Below, in pieces: positions 6,856 through 15,358 of a DNA stretch of 64,000 nucleotides (positions within the stretch are counted from its first letter, which is position 1; each line of letters opens with the position of its first letter). Source of the DNA: an uncultured Clostridia bacterium (GTDB lineage: Bacteria; Bacillota; Clostridia; Oscillospirales; Acutalibacteraceae). The notes under the pieces are model-generated. The model searched no databases and was not told where the DNA came from. It saw only the letters and a list, made by a program, of their open reading frames with translations. The position numbers were made by a program, and so were the translations under genes. The stretch lies in NCBI GenBank assembly GCA_946484175.1, contig CAMLSX010000004.1, forward strand, positions 1-64,000. The letters are read 5' to 3'.

Positions 6856-8864
6856 TTGTTACATCTGTCGGCGGCGCAACCGAATTTGGCACGATTGCAA
6901 ACAGCCTGTCCGGTGAAGAAACCGCACAAACACCGCTGCAGGAAAAGCTGGCCAAACTGGGAAAGAATATCACGATTCTTGGCGTGATTGCGGCGGCGAT
7001 TGTCTTTATCTCCCAGCTGATTTCTTTTGCTCTTCACGATGGACTCATTCTGGATGAGATTATCGAGGCATTTGTCACCAGCATCGTGCTGATTGTTGCG
7101 GCTGTCCCTGAAGGGCTTCCCACCATCGTGGCTGTTTCCCTCTCTATCAATATCATCAAACTGTCCAAAAAGAACGCGTTGGTGAAAAAGATGATCGCTT
7201 CCGAGACGGTTGGCTGCATCAATGTTATTTGTTCGGATAAAACTGGAACGCTGACGGAAAATAAAATGAAAGTCCAGGCTTTCTACGACGGGCAATTTCA
7301 CAAGGATTGTTCTGAACTGTCCGATCAATATTTTATCCAAAACATCTGTATCAACGCTACGGCAGATTTGGGCGCAGAAGGACAATTCATCGGGAACCCC
7401 ACGGAATGTGCCATGCTGCGGTTTTATGAAGAATCCGGCGTATGTAAGACAAGCGGGAAATCATACAAACAAGAGCGGGAGAGCTATCCGGTCATTCAGA
7501 CATTCCCCTTTAATTCCGACCTGAAGCACATGACCACCATAGCGGAAATCGGCGGCAAAATGGTAGCCTTTACCAAGGGCAGCCCCGAAGCAATCCTCTC
7601 CATGTGCGCTGTTTCAAAGGAAAGGCGGAAAGAAGCAGAAGAATATATCGTTTCAGTACAGCAGCAGGCCATGCAGGTCATTGCCTTTTCCCATAAAGAG
7701 CTTTCAGAACAACAGGATTATGAAGCTGAGCACCATCACCAGGCCATGGAAAGCGGCATGATCTTTGACGGCTTTGTGGCCATTGCCGACCCGCTGCGCA
7801 AAGAGGTGTACGATGCAGTCCGAACTTGCGAAGCAGCCGGGATTGAATTGAAAATCCTCACCGGCGACAATATTGTCACCGCTGCCGCCATTGCCAACGA
7901 ACTGAATCTGCTGGAAAACGGCAAATTCGCAGTTGAAGCCCGGGAAATCGCGGAAATGACCGATGAAGAACTCAGCCGCAGATTAGATTCTATTTGTGTT
8001 ATTGCCCGCAGTACGCCCAGCATTAAAATGCGTGTGGTGCGGCTCTTGAAGGCAAAAGGAAATGTAGTTGCCGTTACCGGCGACGGAATCAACGATGCAC
8101 CTGCTCTGAAAAATGCGGATGTGGGGATAGCCATGGGCATTTCCGGAACCGAAGTATCCAAAGAGGCCAGCGATATTGTCCTTCTGGATGATTCTTTTGC
8201 TACAATCGTAAAAGCAGTGGAATGGGGCCGTAATATCTACGAAAATTTCAAACGTTTTATCAGTTTCCAGCTGACGGTGAACTTCGCTTCAGTCGTGGTG
8301 GTATTTGTATCCATTCTGATGGGTCTTAAAGCACCGTTTACAGCTTTGGAGCTTTTATGGATCAACATTATCATGGACGGTCCGCCGGCACTCACTCTGG
8401 GGCTGGGACCGAACTATAAAGACCTGATGAAACGCAAGCCCACCCGTAGAGAAGAAAGTATCATTTCAAAGGCAATACTTTTGCGGATCGGGTTGACCGG
8501 CACTTATATTTCCGTTGTATTCATATGTCAGTATGTGTTTAATTTTCTGGGTGCAGCTCTCGATGAACAGGCTACCGTTCTGTTTACACTGTTTGTCCTT
8601 TTCCAACTGTTCAACTCGTTTAACTGCCGGGAATTGCACAGCGAAAGCATTTTAAAGCATCTGCTGCGAAACAAAATCATACTCTGGGTGGTTGGAGCAA
8701 CCTTTGTCTTGCAGATCGTGTTCATCCAATTTGCGGGAGCATTTTTCGGAACGGTTCCGCTGGGAATCACCATGTGGCTTAAACTGTTCGGGGTTGCTTT
8801 TAGTATCATTGTTCTTTCAGAAATTGTTAAGCTGGCATATCGTACTGCAAAGAAAAAAACATGA
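6801..8864 (+). pseudogene. Calcium-type P-type ATPase lacking its N-terminal third
   Basis: The residual ORF (684 aa from ATG 6810) starts MLYSGTYITSGTCKM, which in full-length PMCA/SERCA-like pumps (about 880 aa) lies at the end of the actuator domain. TM1-2 and the TGES loop are missing. Still present are ICSDKTGTLTENKM (phosphorylated Asp, about residue 142), FTKGSPEAIL (nucleotide site), TGDGINDAPALKNADVGIAMG, and the C-terminal membrane helices including NIIMDGPPALTLG. Without the actuator domain it cannot cycle, so it is probably nonfunctional. There is no good ribosome site before 6810. The 5' side is joined to element DNA, suggesting deletion after integration. Confidence 0.85.
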
Positions 8865-9304
8865 ATATGTATATGTTCTATTCACTCGGTATTCTATGCA
8901 GATAAAGATCACCAAATCAGCAGAATTCATAATATTGTTATTCTAATGCCCCCCTAAAGCTTAGTACATTGTATCAAAAAGGGTTATTTGCCAGATGGAC
9001 ATTACACGAACACCTGTTTTTCAAAGGCGGCTTTGCCGTAAGGGTGTGACTGTGATATCAAAACAGAAAACGAGGGTCAAGGTACATGTGTGCCTTGGCT
9101 CTCGTTTTTTCTTTCTGTATGTGCCTTTTATGTCAGGAATTGATTTTGTCGGATTTGTAGTTTGTATATAGCTGCAAATAGTACAGGTCACCCCCGACAG
9201 CATCTCAACGGAAATGCACAGGGAACGAGCAGGTCCAATGGAGGGAAGCTCTGCGCAGCTTTGCTTCTAGTTTACTCTATATAGAAATGTAAGTGTCAAC
9301 TTAC
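8865..9304. other. Intergenic region with one terminator
   Basis: I find no convincing gene here. It holds a terminator at 9070-9110 and remnants of AT-rich sequence after the ATPase. The 3' end of the minus-strand HxlR gene follows. Confidence 0.5.
9070..9110 (+). terminator. Rho-independent terminator
   Basis: ACGAGGGTCAAGG pairs with CCTTGGCTCTCGT (one G-U pair) around a short loop, followed by TTTTTT. It lies downstream of the ATPase remnant. Confidence 0.75.
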
Positions 9305-9670
9305 TTAAGGAATATATTTCATGCCCCACTGAGAGATGGCATAGAAAACCGGCAGCAGATCCCTGCCTTTTTCTGTCAGAGAATATTCTACTCGGGGTGG
9401 GATCTCGTTGTACTGCTCCCGATGCACCAGTCCGTCCTCTTCCAACTCTTTCAGGGCATTGGTGAGCATCGTGTTCGTGATGGGCTTGAGCATTTTCTTG
9501 AGTTCTCCAAAACGCATGGGGGACTGTATGCACAGTTCATAGATGATTTGGAGTTTCCATTTCCCCTGGAGCATTTGAATGACTGGGGTGACCGGACAAT
9601 TCCCGCTTTCTGTTAGAATTATGTCACTGACCTTTTCCTGGAATTCTTCATAAGTCATATCTTTATTCAT
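9305..9670 (-). CDS. HxlR-family winged-helix transcriptional regulator
   Basis: A 121-aa protein with the HxlR signature: CPVTPVIQMLQGKWKLQIIYEL, RFGELKKMLKPITNTMLTNALKELEEDGLVHREQYNEIPPRVEYSLTEKG. HxlR proteins are small redox- or electrophile-responsive dimers that often control adjacent oxidoreductases. The conserved Cys (CPV) near the N-terminus is the usual sensor position. The start 9670 (MNKDMTYEEF) is supported by AAGGAGAAGG; the track Met at 9721 lacks one. It is divergent from the flavin reductase gene and presumably controls it through the repeats at 9708-9757. Confidence 0.92.
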   Translation of the reverse strand: MNKDMTYEEFQEKVSDIILTESGNCPVTPVIQMLQGKWKLQIIYELCIQSPMRFGELKKMLKPITNTMLTNALKELEEDGLVHREQYNEIPPRVEYSLTEKGRDLLPVFYAISQWGMKYIP

Positions 9671-9707
9671 AAAAACATCCTTCTCCTTATCGGTATGATT
9701 TTTCATA

Positions 9708-9717
9708 CTAAGTATAA
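9708..9717. promoter_or_regulatory. HxlR operator half, copy 1 (CTAAGTATAA)
   Basis: CTAAGTATAA occurs here and again at 9748-9757, exactly 40 bp apart (about four helical turns), in the divergent interval. The second copy overlaps the flavin reductase -10 box. Confidence 0.5.
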
Positions 9718-9730
9718 ACATTCTGCGTAC

Positions 9731-9758
9731 TTGAACCTTTTTTTATTCTAAGTATAAT
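9731..9758 (+). promoter_or_regulatory. Promoter of the flavin reductase operon with operator copy 2
   Basis: TTGAAC at 9731-9736 and TATAAT at 9753-9758 have a 16-bp spacer. CTAAGTATAA (9748-9757) overlaps the -10 element, so HxlR binding would block initiation. Confidence 0.65.
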
Positions 9759-9821
9759 AATTATATCGACAGAAAACTCCTCTGTCAATTACAGTAATCC
9801 CAGAAAGTGAGGTTTTGAATT

Positions 9822-10325
9822 ATGAAAGAACGGAATATCATGGAGGCCACCGCACTGACATCCCCCAACCCCCTGACCCTGATCTGCTCCCAGAACGAGG
9901 ACGGCACCACGAATCTGGCGCCAATTTGTTTCGTATCCTACCTGTCCTTTAATCCACCGATGATCGGTTTTGCCGCCGGAAAGCAGTCCCACACCGGAAA
10001 ACGGGTTCGGGAAACCGGTAAAGTCATCGTGACCGTTCCGGGTGAGAGCCTGGCCCAGGCTGTGATGGCCTGCGGCAGTTCCACAGGTGCCGCCAGCCAC
10101 AAGGTGGAGGAAAACCACATTGAGATGACTTCTGTAGAGGGCAGTCACATTCAGATTCCTGCAGACACCCGTCTTGCAATGGTTGCGACTTTGCAGCAGT
10201 CCCTGGAAGTGGGCGACCACATCCTGCATATCTGCCAAGTGGACAAGTTCCTGGGGGACGAGAACAAGAAGGGACTCTATGCATGGAACGGATTCGGCAA
10301 AGTGGCCCCGGCTGTGGAAGGCTGA
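9822..10325 (+). CDS. Flavin reductase-like (FMN-binding split-barrel) protein
   Basis: A 167-aa protein. NPLTLICSQNEDGTTNLAPICFVSYLSFNPPMIGFAAGKQSHTGKRVRETGKVIVTVP matches the flavoredoxin/flavin reductase fold that binds FMN. It probably reduces flavin or a small redox substrate in the cytoplasm. The ATG at 9822 has a weak site (AGTGAGG). It is divergent from the HxlR regulator and followed 26 nt later by the radical SAM pair, so it may supply reduced flavin or electrons to them. That coupling is inference. Confidence 0.88.
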   Translation: MKERNIMEATALTSPNPLTLICSQNEDGTTNLAPICFVSYLSFNPPMIGFAAGKQSHTGKRVRETGKVIVTVPGESLAQAVMACGSSTGAASHKVEENHIEMTSVEGSHIQIPADTRLAMVATLQQSLEVGDHILHICQVDKFLGDENKKGLYAWNGFGKVAPAVEG

Positions 10326-10351
10326 GCCAGAAAATGACTGGGGGGATTCCA

Positions 10352-11041
10352 ATGGCGGTGTGCATCAAATCTCAGATTCAAAACATGAATCTGGTCATCG
10401 GCTGTACGATCGGCTGTAGTTACTGCTATGCCAGAAATAATGTACGGCGGTTTCACATGATTGATGACTTTGAAAAGCCAGAATACTTCCCAGGAAAACT
10501 GCGGCTGATGGAGAAAGCCCGGCCACAGATTTTTTTGCTCACGGGTATGAGTGATTTTTCCGGTTGGAGGCCAGAGTGGCGGGACGAGGTGTTCGCCAAG
10601 ATGGAGGAAAATCCTCAGCACCAGTATCTGTTTTTGACCAAACAGCCAGAAAAAATCGATTTCTCCACTCATCTGGACAACGCCTGGTTCGGCGTGACCG
10701 TTACTTCCAGCAAAGAAAAGCATCGAATTGAGACACTGCGGGAGCATATTCGCGGGGGACATTATCATGTCACATTTGAGCCTATGTTCGATGACATCGG
10801 TTCGATAGATCTTGCTGGAATAGAATGGATGGTTATCGGTACCGAAACCGGACGCCGAAAAGGAAAATCCGTATCAAAACCGGAATGGGTGAGAAACTTG
10901 ACAAAGCAGGCCCATGATTTAGGTATTCCGGTCTTTATGAAAGAAGATCTGCTTCCCATTATGGGAGAGGAGCAGATGATACAGGAATTGCTCATAGCGT
11001 TTCACAAGGTATTGGAGGAGCAGCGCAAATGGCAGAAATGA
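10352..11041 (+). CDS. Radical SAM protein, mobile-pair type A (DUF5131/Gp37-like)
   Basis: A 229-aa protein with a near N-terminal GCTIGCSYCYARN, a CX3CX2C radical SAM cluster motif for the [4Fe-4S]-SAM site. Downstream it has IFLLTGMSDFSGWRPEWRDEVF and QYLFLTKQPEKIDF, typical of phage Gp37/Gp68-related radical SAM proteins. NCBIfam, as I recall, describes such adjacent genes as radical SAM mobile pair proteins A and B. The substrate is unknown. The start 10352 (MAVCIKSQ) follows CTGGGGGGATTCC. The 3' end overlaps the next gene by 13 nt, implying translational coupling and joint function. Confidence 0.85.
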   Translation: MAVCIKSQIQNMNLVIGCTIGCSYCYARNNVRRFHMIDDFEKPEYFPGKLRLMEKARPQIFLLTGMSDFSGWRPEWRDEVFAKMEENPQHQYLFLTKQPEKIDFSTHLDNAWFGVTVTSSKEKHRIETLREHIRGGHYHVTFEPMFDDIGSIDLAGIEWMVIGTETGRRKGKSVSKPEWVRNLTKQAHDLGIPVFMKEDLLPIMGEEQMIQELLIAFHKVLEEQRKWQK

Positions 11042-11970
11042 TAGAAAACGGCATCTTGATCCGGGATGTGGAGACAAAAAATATCATGACAAAATCAAGC
11101 CTGCCGGTTGGCGGGTACTCGGTAAACCCCTATGTAGGCTGCACCCACGGCTGCAGGTACTGCTATGCCTCTTTTATGAAGCGTTTTACCGGCCATACGG
11201 AGCTATGGGGCACGTTTCTGGATGTGAAACACTGGCCAGAGATCAGAAATCCCCGGAAATATCAGGGACAGCGGGTGGTCATCGGTTCGGTGACTGATGG
11301 GTATCTGCCGCAGGAGGCGCAGTTTCAAAATACCCGCAAGCTGCTGATGCAGCTGAAAGGCAGCGGGGCAGAGATCCTCATCTGTACGAAGTCTGACCTG
11401 GTCGTGCGGGATATTGACCTGCTCAAAGAAATGGGGAAGGTGACGGTCTCCTGGTCCATCAACACGCTGGACGAGGAATTCCGGGCGGAGATGGACAACG
11501 CTGTGAGTATAGAGCGGAGACTGTCCGCTATGAAGCGGGTCTACGACGCAGGAATTCGCACCGTCTGCTTTATTGCACCGGTGTTCCCCGGTATTACGGA
11601 TTGTGAGGCGATTTTCCAGCGGGTCAAAAATCAGTGTGATTTGGTCTGGCTCGAAAACTTAAATCTTCGGGGCGGTTTCAAGCAGGAGATTCTGGACTGC
11701 ATCGGCCAAAAATATCCCCACCTGATTTCTCTCTACGATGCCATTTACCATAAGGGAGATCGAAGCTATTTTCACTCTCTGGAAGAGCGGGCAGAACAAT
11801 TAGCCCAAGAAAACGGATGTCTGTTTGTGGATAATGAGCTGCCTTACGGTCGGGCACAGCCTGGCCATCCGGTGATCGTGGATTACTTCTACCACGAAGA
11901 GATCCGAGGGTCGGAGAATACCGGAAAACGCAAAAAAGTTTGTTGTGAGAAAAGCCCGGCGACTCAATAA
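11029..11970 (+). CDS. Radical SAM protein, mobile-pair type B (SplB-like)
   Basis: A 313-aa protein. NPYVGCTHGCRYCYASFMKRFTGH carries the CX3CX2C cluster motif in the form seen in spore-photolyase-like radical SAM proteins. GSVTDGYLPQEAQFQNTRKLLM and EILICTKSDLVVRDIDLLKEM are also characteristic of that branch. The reaction is unknown; the SplB similarity could mean nucleic-acid repair, but the catalytic Cys of spore photolyase cannot be assigned by eye. It overlaps protein A by 13 nt. The C-terminal 12 residues (RKKVCCEKSPATQ) are basic and Cys-containing. Confidence 0.85.
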   Translation: MAEMIENGILIRDVETKNIMTKSSLPVGGYSVNPYVGCTHGCRYCYASFMKRFTGHTELWGTFLDVKHWPEIRNPRKYQGQRVVIGSVTDGYLPQEAQFQNTRKLLMQLKGSGAEILICTKSDLVVRDIDLLKEMGKVTVSWSINTLDEEFRAEMDNAVSIERRLSAMKRVYDAGIRTVCFIAPVFPGITDCEAIFQRVKNQCDLVWLENLNLRGGFKQEILDCIGQKYPHLISLYDAIYHKGDRSYFHSLEERAEQLAQENGCLFVDNELPYGRAQPGHPVIVDYFYHEEIRGSENTGKRKKVCCEKSPATQ

Positions 11971-12022
11971 TATATAAGAATGCTGTTATAGCGTTATAAG
12001 TGCAAAGTCGCTGTGGTGCAGC

Positions 12023-12067
12023 AGAGCTGATATTTGTGACGAATGTCATCAATGTCAGCTCTTTTTT
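12023..12067 (+). terminator. Rho-independent terminator after the radical SAM pair
   Basis: AGAGCTGATATT pairs with AATGTCAGCTCT (one G-U) and is followed by TTTTTTC. It closes the HxlR-regulated operon. Confidence 0.8.
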
Positions 12068-12184
12068 CTTGGGATTGCTTCCATGCAACAGCAGAATGAA
12101 AGAAGAGTCATCAAATTGCGAAAGTACTTTACAAATATTTTTACAATGGTTATAATAATACTTGTAAGAAAAAGGGGGGAGCTT

Positions 12185-13177
12185 GTGAAGGACTCGGCAA
12201 GTATTAAAAGAGAAAATAAAGCGCAGATTCGAAAACTTTTGGTCTGTGGGAAATCTTACACCAAACAGCAAATCGCTTTGCAAACCGGCCTTAGTGTGGC
12301 TAGCTGCAACACTTACCTGAACGAAATGGAAATGACCGGTGAGGTAATCGGAGAAAAACAAAAACTCCACGATGTAGGTCGTAACGCGGTAGCCTATAAG
12401 CTCAATGAGGATTTTGAAAGCATCCTTTGTATTTATTTTGAATTGATTCAGGGCATCAAATCCATTGAAGCAGCGGTATTCTCCCCTATAGGAAGGCTGC
12501 TCAGTCAACAAACACGCCAATATGAAATCTTGGATTACACGGTCATTGAGCGGGAAGTCGCTGAGCTTTTCGAGCAATTCCCCAATGCAAGCCGGATCAT
12601 GGTGGGGACCCCCAGTATTGCGGAAAACGGAGTGATTCGTCACAGTGATATTCTGGAATTGGAAAATGTACCGTTGAAAGCCCGACTGGAGGAAAAATTC
12701 AGACTGCCGGTTTTCCTTGCCAATGATATGCACTATAAGGTGTACGGGTACTATCGTCAGGAACAAATTTCCGACAAGATCGTTACGCTCATCAATTATC
12801 CTGCTGGCGTACTGCCTGGAACCGCTACCGTTCACAAAGGTGTTTTGCTGACCGGGAAAAATTTGTTTGCCGGTATGGTTGGTTTTATGGATTACGGGAT
12901 GAGCCGGGAGCAGCAGGTAAAACGACTGCATCGCCCCACAGCGGAGGCTTTGATCATTCAAGCTGCGATTGCACTGATTTCCATTTTGAACCCTCATAAG
13001 CTGCTGTTTACTGGCGATCTTTTGCAGAAAGACGATTTACAGCGAATTCATACAGCCTGCGAAAAGTACATTCCGAAAGAGTATATGCCTGACTTTGTGT
13101 TCCTTCCCAGCACCGAGCAGTATTATCTAAAAGGAATGTACTGGACAGCAATGGACAGAAAGGAGAACGAAGAATGA
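12185..13177 (+). CDS. ROK-family transcriptional regulator
   Basis: A 330-aa protein. An N-terminal winged helix (IKRENKAQIRKLLVCGKSYTKQQIALQTGLSVASCNTYLNEME) is followed by a ROK/actin-like ATPase-fold domain. The Walker-like sugar-kinase DxGxT motif is not evident, so it is probably a sugar-responsive regulator of the NagC/XylR type and not a kinase. The GTG at 12185 is chosen because AAAGGGGGGA ends 4 nt upstream; the longer track ORF reads through the promoter. Its stop overlaps the next start (ATGA), so it heads a coupled three-gene operon and probably regulates it. Confidence 0.8.
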   Translation: MKDSASIKRENKAQIRKLLVCGKSYTKQQIALQTGLSVASCNTYLNEMEMTGEVIGEKQKLHDVGRNAVAYKLNEDFESILCIYFELIQGIKSIEAAVFSPIGRLLSQQTRQYEILDYTVIEREVAELFEQFPNASRIMVGTPSIAENGVIRHSDILELENVPLKARLEEKFRLPVFLANDMHYKVYGYYRQEQISDKIVTLINYPAGVLPGTATVHKGVLLTGKNLFAGMVGFMDYGMSREQQVKRLHRPTAEALIIQAAIALISILNPHKLLFTGDLLQKDDLQRIHTACEKYIPKEYMPDFVFLPSTEQYYLKGMYWTAMDRKENEE

Positions 13178-13767
13178 CCGAGCGTGAAAAAATGGAGCAA
13201 GGACTGCTCTACGACGCAAATTATGACAAGGAATTGCTTGAAGCGAGGGCACGGTGCAAAGATCTGTGTTTCTCGTATAATCAGCTGAAGCCTTCTCTTG
13301 TTTCGGAACAGGAGGGAATGATCCGCCAGCTTTTTGGGAAAACGGGGAAGCAATTTTGCATCACCGCACCCTTCTGGTGTGACTACGGATGCAATATAGA
13401 AATCGGAGAAAATTTTTATACCAATCACAACTGCATTATTCTGGATGGGGCCAAAGTCACCTTTGGTGACAATGTTTTTATTGCGCCCAACTGCACTTTT
13501 TCCACGGCGGGACATCCTCTGGACACTGAGCAGCGGAATCAGGGCCTGGAATACGCCTATCCCATTCAGGTGGGGGATAATGTTTGGTTCGGCGCATCGG
13601 TGACGGTGCTGCCCGGTGTCACAATAGGAAGCAATACGGTGATCGGGGCAGGAAGTGTTGTCAATCGGGATATACCGGATGGAGTGGTCGCCGTGGGCAA
13701 TCCCTGCCGTGTGCTGCGAAAAATTACAGAAGAGGACAAGAAGAAATATTGGAGGGAAGAAAAATGA
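13174..13767 (+). CDS. Sugar O-acetyltransferase (maltose/galactoside type)
   Basis: A 197-aa protein with the Maa/LacA pattern: an N-terminal EREKMEQGLLYDANYDKELLEARARCKDLC helix, then left-handed beta-helix hexapeptide repeats (IEIGENFYTNHNCIILDGAKVTFGDNVFIAPNC), the active-site region TAGHP, and VIGAGSVVNRDIPDGVVAVGNPCRVLR. It acetylates sugars with acetyl-CoA, often to divert excess sugars. It overlaps the ROK gene (13174-13177) and the next gene (13764-13767), both by ATGA. Confidence 0.92.
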   Translation: MTEREKMEQGLLYDANYDKELLEARARCKDLCFSYNQLKPSLVSEQEGMIRQLFGKTGKQFCITAPFWCDYGCNIEIGENFYTNHNCIILDGAKVTFGDNVFIAPNCTFSTAGHPLDTEQRNQGLEYAYPIQVGDNVWFGASVTVLPGVTIGSNTVIGAGSVVNRDIPDGVVAVGNPCRVLRKITEEDKKKYWREEK

Positions 13768-14378
13768 AATTCGATGTAAACAACCTGCAATGGACAAGAC
13801 AGCCGAAAAGCTGTACCATCTCTCAAGATCGAATTGAGATTGTGACCCAGCCGCATACGGATTTGTGGCAAAGAACCTATTATCATTTCCGAAACGATAA
13901 CGCTCCGGTGCTTCAAATGGATACCGAGGAAAAATTCTTTTCCTTTGTGGTCAAAACGGATTTTCCTGAAAGCCACCACCGTTTCGACCAGTGCGGCGTG
14001 GTTTTGTATCTGGATGCAGAAAACTGGCTGAAAGGGTCGATTGAATATGAAAACGAACGCTTCCAGCATTTGGGCAGCGTTGTAACCAATCACGGCTACT
14101 CGGACTGGGCAACCACCCAAATCCCCGCCGGTATAAAATCCATGTGGTACCGCCTGAGCCGCAGAGAGGATGATTTCTGTATCGAGTGTTCCGAGGACGG
14201 GGTGGTTTTCCGCCAGATGCGTGTTTGCCATCTGCATGAAGCGAAGGGGAAAATTCGTTTTGGCGTTTATGCCTGCAGCCCGGAGGATTCTTCTTTCCGC
14301 GCGGTTTTCACAAATATGGAATTGACTGAATGCAAGTGGCTGGCACATGACGGGCAAGCGCCGGACAAAGAATGCTGA
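13764..14378 (+). CDS. DUF1349 domain protein (concanavalin-like fold)
   Basis: A 204-aa protein with the DUF1349 pattern: WTRQPKSCTISQDRIEIVTQPHTDLWQRTYYHFRNDNAPVL, then FDQCGVVLYLDAENWLKGSIEYEN and SRREDDFCIECSEDGVVFRQMRVCHL. Members resemble yeast/bacterial regulator-of-chromosome-segregation-like lectin-fold proteins and probably bind carbohydrate. The ATG at 13764 overlaps the acetyltransferase stop, so expression is coupled. The track's 13584 start is an out-of-gene extension. Confidence 0.85.
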   Translation: MKFDVNNLQWTRQPKSCTISQDRIEIVTQPHTDLWQRTYYHFRNDNAPVLQMDTEEKFFSFVVKTDFPESHHRFDQCGVVLYLDAENWLKGSIEYENERFQHLGSVVTNHGYSDWATTQIPAGIKSMWYRLSRREDDFCIECSEDGVVFRQMRVCHLHEAKGKIRFGVYACSPEDSSFRAVFTNMELTECKWLAHDGQAPDKEC

Positions 14379-14509
14379 TGCTTTTGGAGTGTTTTGCAAG
14401 AAAAGCAAAGAAATTTTAGGCGGTCAGCCTTGACGGTAAGAGTATCTGTTAAGGCAACAGCCGTCTATGGCGTAATTGCATATCGAGTTAAAATATAATG
14501 TGTTATTCT

Positions 14510-14547
14510 GTGCCCCCTGTATGGCAGCTATGCCATACAGGGGGCAC
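14510..14547. repeat. Perfect 17-bp inverted repeat with 4-nt loop
   Basis: GTGCCCCCTGTATGGCA, loop GCTA, then its exact reverse complement. No proper T-run follows (CTTGTGTGG), so it is either an atypical bidirectional terminator or a structural/binding element. Confidence 0.75.
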
Positions 14548-14615
14548 TTGTGTGGTATTGGTTGTATTGAGAAATTGTTTGATGTTTTTATTTCTATTTA
14601 AGCTACAGCGTTTAT

Positions 14616-14623
14616 GCTATAAT
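14616..14623 (+). promoter_or_regulatory. Extended -10 promoter (TGcTATAAT region) for the two-component system
   Basis: TATAAT at 14618-14623 is preceded by TGC, in an AT-rich stretch 62 bp upstream of the response regulator start. No clear -35 is visible. Confidence 0.5.
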
Positions 14624-14684
14624 TACTCTAGAAAAATGAATTGTTTTCTTTTGAATAATTAAGGTGTAAAGAGGAGCGGATGAT

Positions 14685-15358
14685 ATGAGACTTTTGCTGG
14701 CAGAAGATGAACAGGCGCTGTCAAAGGCGCTTACAGCAATATTGGAAAGGAATAATTATTCAGTAGATACAGCTTATGATGGACAGGAAGCCCTGGAATA
14801 TCTGGAGGCAGACAATTATGACGGCGTAATTCTTGACATCATGATGCCTAAGGTGGATGGAATTACAGTATTGCAGGAGATTCAAAAAAAGGAAACCTGA
14901 TCCCAGTCCTGCTGCTGACGGCAAAGTCTGAGGTGGATGATAAAGTTTTAGGGCTTGATGCCGGTGCGAACGATTATCTGACAAAACCCTTTAATTCCCG
15001 TGAATTATTGGCGCGCATTCGCGCCATGACCCGAACCCAGACTACTCACGCAAATTCAGAGCTGCAAGTGGGCAATGTAAAGTTGGATCGCGCGACCTAT
15101 GAGTTGTCTACTGCGTCAGGAACTTACCGGCTGGCCAACAAAGAATTTCAGATGATGGAAATGCTGATGAGCAATCCGAAACATCTGATTTCCTCTGAGC
15201 GGTTTATGGAAAAAATATGGGGATATGACAGTGAGGCAGAGATCAATGTGGTATGGGTATATATTTCCTATCTTCGAAAAAAACTGGCAGCACTTCATGC
15301 AAATATCCAGATTAAGGCCATTCGGAACGCCGGGTACACGTTGGAGGAAATCGTATGA
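14685..15358 (+). pseudogene. OmpR-family response regulator interrupted by a -1 frameshift at A AAA AAG
   Basis: The first ORF (14685-14900) encodes a receiver N-terminus (MRLLLAEDEQALS, phospho-Asp in GVILDIMMPKVDG) and stops after IQKKET. The -1 frame continues as GNLIPVLLLTAKSEVDDKVLGLDAGANDYLTKPF and then a winged-helix DNA-binding domain (to AGYTLEEIV, 15358). The break is at CAA AAA AAG, where seven A follow C; eight would restore the frame. The sequence is also a classical A AAA AAG slippery heptamer in the correct phase. It may be a mutation, an assembly error or a recoding site. The SD before ATG 14685 is AGAGGAGCGG. The downstream kinase overlaps by ATGA. Confidence 0.85.

Larger units (their letters stand above)
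14379..14684. other. Intergenic region with perfect hairpin and promoter
   Basis: This contains the 17-bp perfect inverted repeat at 14510-14547 and the extended -10 promoter before the two-component system. Nothing coding was seen. Confidence 0.55.
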
